Positions 1-3,568 of a stretch of DNA of 5,307 nucleotides are shown one piece after another. The position numbers were made by a program, and so were the translations under genes. Source of the DNA: Pyrodictiaceae archaeon (GTDB lineage Archaea; Thermoproteota; Thermoprotei_A; Sulfolobales; Pyrodictiaceae). The stretch is from the NCBI GenBank assembly GCA_027046525.1, contig JALTYD010000048.1, positions 1-5,307 on the forward strand, written 5' to 3'. Below the pieces are notes generated by a model. The model had not been told where the DNA came from, ran no database searches, and saw only the letters and a list, made by a program, of their open reading frames with translations. Every line of letters begins with the position of its first letter. Position 1 is the first letter of the stretch.

Positions 1-11
1 TCGGGGTAGGC

Positions 12-35
12 AGGTGAGCTATGATAAGCTCGCCT
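12..35. other. Hairpin at left edge
   Basis: The arms AGGTGAGCT (12-20) and AGCTCGCCT (27-35) form a 9-bp stem with one G-T wobble and a 6-base loop. GTAGGC at 6-11 could pair instead with GCCTAC at 33-38, so two mutually exclusive folds are possible. A smaller hairpin, AGGC-TAT-GCCT, follows at about 43-53. No gene can be placed with confidence in the first 110 bases. The hairpin could belong to the 3' end of an upstream transcript or to the edge of an integrated element, and nothing in the window decides between these. Confidence 0.35.
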
Positions 36-111
36 ACAGTTTAGGCTATGCCTGCGCATAGTATCTACATTCCTATATCCTCGTCCTTGAACCCAGTGAA
101 GGGCTTAGTAG

Positions 112-311
112 AGAACCAGTGAAGGGGCCTTGAGTGTTGACGTCTTTTTAATGAGAGGGGTACTCTATGAGGATAATGTCCTATTTAAATACTCATACGG
201 ATGCAATACATGTTAAGGCTGAAGAAGAGGCTAGGGTTTAACACAAGGTCCTACCCTCACCTCCTTAGGCATAAGCATGTCACCGAGCTCTGTAATACTA
301 AATGTAATTAG
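112..311 (+). pseudogene. Tyrosine recombinase (integrase) C-terminal remnant
   Basis: The best-preserved part is a 36-codon reading frame (ATG 201, stop TAG 309-311). It contains the peptide PHLLRHKHVTEL, which matches the His-x-x-Arg box of tyrosine recombinases (usual form pHxLRHtfat-l). In the 36-residue piece the histidine is residue 20 and the arginine residue 23. The preceding basic stretch (LRLKKRLGF) fits the helix normally found before this box. A second frame, open from about 112 to 213, could be the preceding segment (VLFKYSY at 178-198) joined by a frameshift near 198-201, but that link is weak. The frame ends before the last part of the family, so the GHxx box and the nucleophilic tyrosine are absent. 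It is too short to be an active integrase and is best read as a relic of an integrated virus, plasmid or other element. The assignment rests on one motif. Confidence 0.45.
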
Positions 312-341
312 GGTATGTGTGTATACAACATAAAATCTAGA

Positions 342-348
342 TTTATAT
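342..348 (+). promoter_or_regulatory. Box A (TATA) promoter of the phosphoesterase pseudogene
   Basis: TTTATAT matches the archaeal box A and lies 36 bases before the GTG start at 385. Transcription starting about 25 bases downstream would begin near 370, just before the Shine-Dalgarno site. This is the usual compact archaeal layout. It is a relic signal if the gene behind it is dead. Confidence 0.45.
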
Positions 349-371
349 CTACCAAGCCGATATGTATCTAT

Positions 372-378
372 GAGGTGA
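372..378 (+). promoter_or_regulatory. Ribosome binding site that fixes the GTG start at 385
   Basis: GAGGTGA lies 6 bases before GTG 385. The same sequence at the same spacing precedes the minus-strand gene at 2009. This identifies GTG 385 (VKIMVISDLH) as the original start of the phosphoesterase, rather than ATG 394. Confidence 0.65.
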
Positions 379-384
379 TAGTGA

Positions 385-1103
385 GTGAAGATTATGGTTA
401 TCAGCGATCTGCACACGATAAGCGCATCTATAAGGGAGTTGACGAGTCTAGGGTTTGGGAGTAGCTGCTGGGTATTGTAGACTATCACAGACCTGATTTA
501 CTGATTAGTCTTGGTAGTTGGGGTGAAGATGTTAATCCCGAAGAATTCTATGAACTATTGAAGAGGGTTAGGGTTTGGAGTATCTATGGTAATCACGATA
601 ACCTTGAAGTCCTTAAGAAAAATGTATAACATCCTAGCTTAAAGGTATGAGCCCATACTAATGGAGGATGGTGAGGTTAGGGAGTTCGGCGGTTTAAGGT
701 CTGGGGCTATAAACGGCATTATTGCTCTACGGAGGAAGGAGAAGAAGGGTATACCACGCAAGAAGCCGGAGGAATGCATAGAGGTTGCTAAAAAGCTTAA
801 GGGTAAAGTAGATATTCTATAACACACGACTCCCCTAAGCTACCCCTAAAGGAGTATGAATTCATGAGAGATGATGTTGCAACGCAAGCTGTAGGCATAG
901 CTGTCTATGAGGCTAGACCTAGAATAGTAATGTGTGGTCACCCGCACATAGAGAAGCCCTACACCATCTACAGGTACGAGTACGGGGCATTGTATGTTAG
1001 GGTAGATAGCTCTCGGAGGCATAGAGCATATTTAATACTAACAAGTAATGGGAGGCTAGAGATCCAGAGAGATCAGGTGATCCTAGGGGAACAAGGTTTA
1101 TAG
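385..1103 (+). pseudogene. Calcineurin-like metallophosphoesterase, broken
   Basis: Joining the frames rebuilds a protein of about 240 residues, a usual size for small archaeal phosphoesterases of the calcineurin superfamily (YfcE/MJ0936 type), which hydrolyse phosphodiesters or phosphomonoesters with two metal ions. The conserved blocks occur in order: SDLH (403-414), a GD block now reading LGSWGED (510-530), YGNHDN (585-602), ITHDSP (819-836) and GHPH (936-947). The lesions are a net one-base loss near 413-417, an in-frame TAG at 462 (probably from TGG), the metal-bridging Asp of the GD block replaced by Ser at 516, TAA at 627, a frame change near 640-648, and a one-base loss near 817-819. 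The last 79 codons (864-1103) are open on their own, but they lack most of the active site and should not be called a gene. Promoter and ribosome binding site survive, so the decay looks fairly recent. The natural substrate cannot be told. Confidence 0.88.
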
Positions 1104-1135
1104 AGAATTAGAGCTATACTGAATCTTAGGAGTTA

Positions 1136-1195
1136 CCGCCGTTGAGGCTCCACGGTGAAGAAGGGATGAGCCGTGAACCCCCGATGAGACGGCGG
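1136..1195. other. GC-rich nested stem-loop, possible ncRNA or IS605-type end remnant
   Basis: CCGCCGT (1136-1142) pairs perfectly with ACGGCGG (1189-1195) over 7 bp. Inside it, CACGG (1151-1155) pairs with CCGTG (1171-1175) around a 15-base purine-rich loop. GGCTC (1146-1150) could instead pair with GAGCC (1168-1172). The block is clearly richer in G+C than its surroundings, as expected of a structured RNA in a thermophile. It lies between two convergent genes, after the stop at 1103 and before the minus-strand stop at 1200-1202. It contains GATGAG twice (1165-1170 and 1183-1188). These resemble the C box of archaeal C/D guide RNAs, but no convincing D boxes are present. The run CCGTGAACCCCCGATGAG recalls, from memory only, the 3' ends of archaeal TnpB genes of IS200/IS605 elements, where the guide RNA overlaps the gene end. 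No TnpB coding sequence is seen. A bidirectional terminator is a third possibility. The structure is directly visible; its identity is not settled. Confidence 0.45.
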
Positions 1196-1199
1196 CTCC

Positions 1200-1634
1200 C
1201 TACTTCTCAAACCTTCTGAGCTCCTCCCTGAATTTCTTAGGATTGTTCTTTAGTAGTATTCTGAAGTAATTTGCTAGGTTGTCTGCTATTGTGAAGAGGT
1301 TGTCCATGTACTTCGGCTTAGGGTCGCTCTCCCTAATCTTTGGTTCTATACTTATGCTGTTGAATAACTTGTCATCGACTATTGCTAGACCTAGATCCAA
1401 GGAGCTGACAATTCTATTCACTTCATCTAGAGATAGTGTTACTCTAGCTACGGATAGGAATTCCTTTGGCCTTGAGTACCTCCTCTCAAAGAACCTCAAG
1501 TACCTCTTCTTCCTCCAGGAAGGAACCCTCCTATAGTGTTCAAGCCCTGAGCATAGGTTGCCGAAAACCCTGGTCTTGATAACACTTGCTCTAGCACCTA
1601 CTACCGCTATTACTCTAGGACTGTCCTCGCTCAA
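1200..1634 (-). CDS. Hypothetical protein, possibly RNase H-like fold; start uncertain
   Basis: This open frame encodes 144 residues from TTG 1634 to TAG 1200-1202. I do not recognise the family. In the same frame the sequence stays open upstream to 1667 and adds SDLIIAID, a hydrophobic strand ending in Asp. Together with GLAIVDD in the middle and TIADNLANYF near the C-terminus, this gives three acidic positions on predicted strand, strand and helix. That pattern recalls RNase H-like folds such as the DUF3800 group, but it is inference only. A strongly basic segment (RKKRYLRFFERRYSRPK) could contact nucleic acid. The Shine-Dalgarno site at 1668-1674 points to a start at 1661, where the codon is now TTA, so the natural start may be lost. 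TTG 1634 has no good ribosome binding site and would remove the first strand. The gene follows the broken gene at 1674-2009 directly, as in an operon, and may be silent or dying. Confidence 0.5.
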   Translation of the reverse strand: MSEDSPRVIAVVGARASVIKTRVFGNLCSGLEHYRRVPSWRKKRYLRFFERRYSRPKEFLSVARVTLSLDEVNRIVSSLDLGLAIVDDKLFNSISIEPKIRESDPKPKYMDNLFTIADNLANYFRILLKNNPKKFREELRRFEK

Positions 1635-1667
1635 GTCAATAGCAATGATGAGATCGCTTAAGCTTAT

Positions 1668-1674
1668 TCACCTC
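1668..1674 (-). promoter_or_regulatory. Ribosome binding site facing a TTA codon
   Basis: On the minus strand GAGGTGA begins at the last base of the upstream gene's stop codon (TAG, 1676-1674). Six bases further, exactly where the start should be, the codon is TTA (1661-1659), followed by SDLIIAID. A TTG or ATG there would give a normal start. This placement argues for translational coupling of the two minus-strand genes and for a start-codon mutation. Confidence 0.5.
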
Positions 1675-2009
1675 TAGATGCTAATATCCCTTAACCTATA
1701 GAACTTTCGTGACAATTTTCTCTCAGCCCATACCCTAGCTACTTCTTTAATTTCTTTAGCTATCCCTTCTAAATCTAAAGGTTTAGATACGTAATCCAAA
1801 AAGCCTTCTCGCGAGCCAGCACGCAGATCTTAATCTAGTAAGCCTAGTGTAGGTTGTAGTACCGCTAGCCTCGATCTTCAGGTAGCGACTTCTCACTTTA
1901 AGGAACAGGACATAGTCTTTTGGAAGCTCTTTCCTTACCTCCTTCAACAAGTTCTCTACGCGCTTCCTGTGTATGACTCTATATAGTCTCTAGCGTCCCT
2001 AACCTTCAC
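1674..2009 (-). pseudogene. Unknown protein, frameshifted, first gene of minus-strand pair
   Basis: The start is GTG 2009, 6 bases after a GAGGTGA site. The reading frame then breaks twice. It opens as VKVRDARDYIE and changes frame near 1976. It continues as a long clean stretch (HRKRVENLLKEVRKELPKDY, then a strand-like VLFLKVRSRYLKIEA) to about 1815, where it shifts back. It ends as DYVSKPLDLEGIAKEIKEVA and so on, with TAG at 1676-1674. The two shifts cancel, so the first and last parts share one frame and the whole equals 112 codons including the stop. Each segment reads like protein (charged helices, no rare runs) while the uncorrected frames stop early. I do not recognise the family. The product would be small, basic and soluble. 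Its stop codon overlaps the ribosome binding site of the next gene, so the pair probably worked together. If the base calls were wrong at two places it could be intact. Confidence 0.6.
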
Positions 2010-2015
2010 TGGTAA

Positions 2016-2022
2016 TCACCTC
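2016..2022 (-). promoter_or_regulatory. Ribosome binding site of the minus-strand pair
   Basis: GAGGTGA on the minus strand lies 6 bases before GTG 2009. Its spacing is identical to the site before the phosphoesterase at 385. It fixes the start of the frameshifted gene. A TATACATTTTA-like stretch about 45-55 bases upstream of the start (2053-2063, minus strand) may be its box A, but this is weak. Confidence 0.5.
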
Positions 2023-2342
2023 GGTGTGGTGGTTCTCAGTAGAATCGCTGGCTAAAATGTATACAAGATGAGTATAGAACCAGATATTCCAGATCTGTTC
2101 ATCGCTGATGATCAGCTGAGACAGGTTTCTTCATTGCTGTTGCTCGTTCCCGTTTATTCATCATATATTTTATTCTAGTTTGTTTCTACCATTTTCTTTG
2201 TTTATGTATAGTGTCTCTTTTAGAGATTGTTTTGTGATGGTGTGAGTTGTTTCAGTGGGAAGTATTATTTAGGTATAGCAGATAGGGTTCAGTTGGATAG
2301 AAGATGTTGGTTGGGCTAGTGCTGGTGGTTGCTAGCTAGTGG
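2023..2342. other. Gene-free spacer, presumed promoter region of the ccdA-ccmF operon
   Basis: I see no supported gene in these 320 bases. The right two thirds are rich in A+T and especially T (2155-2235). Weak box A candidates for the plus-strand operon are TATATTTTATT (about 2164-2174) and TATTATTTAG (about 2263-2272). Neither is clean enough to call. There is a short inverted repeat, GCTGAT-G-ATCAGC (2104-2116), and a small hairpin, TCTCT-TTT-AGAGA (2214-2226). An 11-codon frame (ATG 2304, stop TAG 2337-2339) encodes a hydrophobic peptide in frame with the downstream gene. The spacer marks the change from the decayed region to the intact operon. Confidence 0.4.
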
Positions 2343-3554
2343 GTGTGTGTTGTGGCTGGGAGTAGTTCTATGAGGATTTCTCTCGAGGATGTACGTACTA
2401 GTAGGGCGGGGAGTATTGTTATAGTTATTGTGGTTATAGCTTCTGTTATAGGGTTTTCTTTTCTAGTTGTAGGTGATAGTGTTTCTTCGTATTATATGGC
2501 TGTAGGTGATAGAGTTATTTCTAGCTATGATGAGTTTAGAGCTATTTTATCTTATTCGACGAAGCCTGTTGCTATTATGTTTAAGACTCCTACTTGTCCT
2601 ACGTGTACTTCTCAGTATCCTTTTTGGGCTGTTTTAGAGAAGAATAGTGATAAACTTCCTATAGAATTCTATAGTATTACAGCTACTCGTGAGACTGTAA
2701 AGGTTTTTGTTGATTTAAAGATAAACGAGGTCCCAGTATATATTGTTTTTAGGAATGGTACTGAGGTTGGCCGTTATGTTGGTGGGTTTCCGGAGTCAGC
2801 TAATCTTACTATGACTATGCTTCAGTGGGCTATGAGTGTTGCTTTTGGAGGATCTGCAGGTAGAGTAGAAGAAGGTAGTACTTTTACTAGAATTACTGGG
2901 CTTTTGAGTGGAGTTGGTAGTGGTAGTGTTTTCTCTGTTGTTTCTATAGCTGTTTCTCTATCTGCTGGTGTTATTGCTGCTTTTTCTCCTTGTGTTTTTC
3001 CGCTATTTATTGCAGGTTTGGCTAGTATTACTCGGAGTAGCCCTAGAGTAGGTTATGGTAGGAGGGCTATTGGTTGTAGTATTGCTGTAGCATCTGGTGT
3101 TTTAGGTATAAGTGCTGGATTCATAGTATTTACGTCTTTATTTAGTGGTCTGCAGAAAGTCTTACTACCACTTGCTGCTGTTGTTGTAGCTTCTGCTGGT
3201 TTTATGGGGCTGATTGGTGTTCCTGCAGAGCTAGGAGGAAGTATTAGTAGTAGGAGAGGATTCTATGTTTTCTGTTTCCTCTATGGTCTTTTAGCTGTTC
3301 AGTGTAATTTGCCTATTGTAGCTGGTGCTTTATTTTTGGCAGCTAGTAGTCTAGCTCTTGGTAGTTGGTTATCTGTTGCCGCACTAGCTTTAGGTATGTC
3401 TATTCCTCTCTCGCTAGTCGTCTATTTTAGTGGTAGAGCTGGTGGTGTTCTAAGGAGTGTTGAAGATAGATTACCGGTGATTAAACGAGTTGGCTACTTC
3501 TTTATGTTATTTGCAGGTTTGTATCTATTGTATTATTCTACTACTATACTCTAG
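2343..3554 (+). CDS. Thioredoxin-CcdA fusion, thiol-disulfide carrier for cytochrome c maturation
   Basis: The longest form has 403 residues (GTG 2343). GTG 2352 or ATG 2370 may be the true start; ATG 2370 has GGGAG 7 bases upstream. Residues about 24-45 form a membrane anchor. Residues 50-165 form a thioredoxin domain with active site CPTC (Cys85 and Cys88, the same CPTC as E. coli CcmG) and a cis-proline at 131 in VPVYIVF. A Gly/Ser-rich linker follows. Residues about 195-400 form a CcdA/DsbD-beta-like domain of about six helices with SPCVFP (Cys217) and VQCNLP (Cys321), the expected redox cysteine pair. In this family CcdA receives electrons from cytoplasmic thioredoxin and passes them across the membrane to an outer thioredoxin-like protein, which reduces apocytochrome c. 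Here acceptor and carrier appear fused, with the thioredoxin domain N-terminal, the reverse of DsbD. The gene lies 14 bases before the ccmF-like gene. Codons are strongly biased to final T, unlike the region before 2010. Confidence 0.88.
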   Translation: MCVVAGSSSMRISLEDVRTSRAGSIVIVIVVIASVIGFSFLVVGDSVSSYYMAVGDRVISSYDEFRAILSYSTKPVAIMFKTPTCPTCTSQYPFWAVLEKNSDKLPIEFYSITATRETVKVFVDLKINEVPVYIVFRNGTEVGRYVGGFPESANLTMTMLQWAMSVAFGGSAGRVEEGSTFTRITGLLSGVGSGSVFSVVSIAVSLSAGVIAAFSPCVFPLFIAGLASITRSSPRVGYGRRAIGCSIAVASGVLGISAGFIVFTSLFSGLQKVLLPLAAVVVASAGFMGLIGVPAELGGSISSRRGFYVFCFLYGLLAVQCNLPIVAGALFLAASSLALGSWLSVAALALGMSIPLSLVVYFSGRAGGVLRSVEDRLPVIKRVGYFFMLFAGLYLLYYSTTIL

Positions 3555-3560
3555 GGGGTG
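3554..3560 (+). promoter_or_regulatory. Ribosome binding site of the ccmF-like gene
   Basis: GGGGGTG begins at the last base of the previous stop codon and lies 8 bases before ATG 3569. This supports ATG 3569 over the in-frame GTG at 3560, which overlaps the site itself. The two genes are therefore probably cotranscribed. Confidence 0.6.
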
Positions 3561-3568
3561 TGTCTAGT

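Noticed and set aside
2..61. Open frame entering from the left edge and stopping at TAG 59-61
   Set aside because: Twenty codons (ending YSLGYACA) are compatible with the 3' end of an upstream gene, but the length is too short to separate from chance and it overlaps the hairpin.
87..127. Possible CRISPR repeats
   Set aside because: There are only two units with a spacing far too short for spacer-repeat architecture, and no further copies in the window.
184..191. TTTAAATA as a box A promoter
   Set aside because: It matches box A, but no intact gene or ribosome binding site follows at the expected distance, and it lies within the integrase relic.
231..488. 85-codon minus-strand frame
   Set aside because: It lies opposite the integrase relic and the start of the phosphoesterase pseudogene, whose motifs read on the plus strand. 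The peptide shows no recognisable family.
449..582. Repeat TAGGGTTTGG at 449-458 and 569-578
   Set aside because: Both copies lie in the phosphoesterase coding sequence and encode similar short peptides (RVW); coincidence is the simplest explanation.
413..819. Programmed frameshifting in the phosphoesterase
   Set aside because: No slippery sequences are apparent at the shift points, and in-frame stops plus loss of a metal ligand point to decay instead.
639..827. 62-codon minus-strand frame
   Set aside because: It is antisense to the middle of the phosphoesterase pseudogene and is a shadow of it.
1279..1536. 85-codon plus-strand frame
   Set aside because: It is antisense to the 1200-1634 gene, which has a ribosome binding site and an operon-like neighbour; the plus frame has neither.
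2068..2178. 36-codon plus-strand frame starting at ATG 2068
   Set aside because: It has no ribosome binding site, no recognisable motif, and lies in a spacer with mixed frames.
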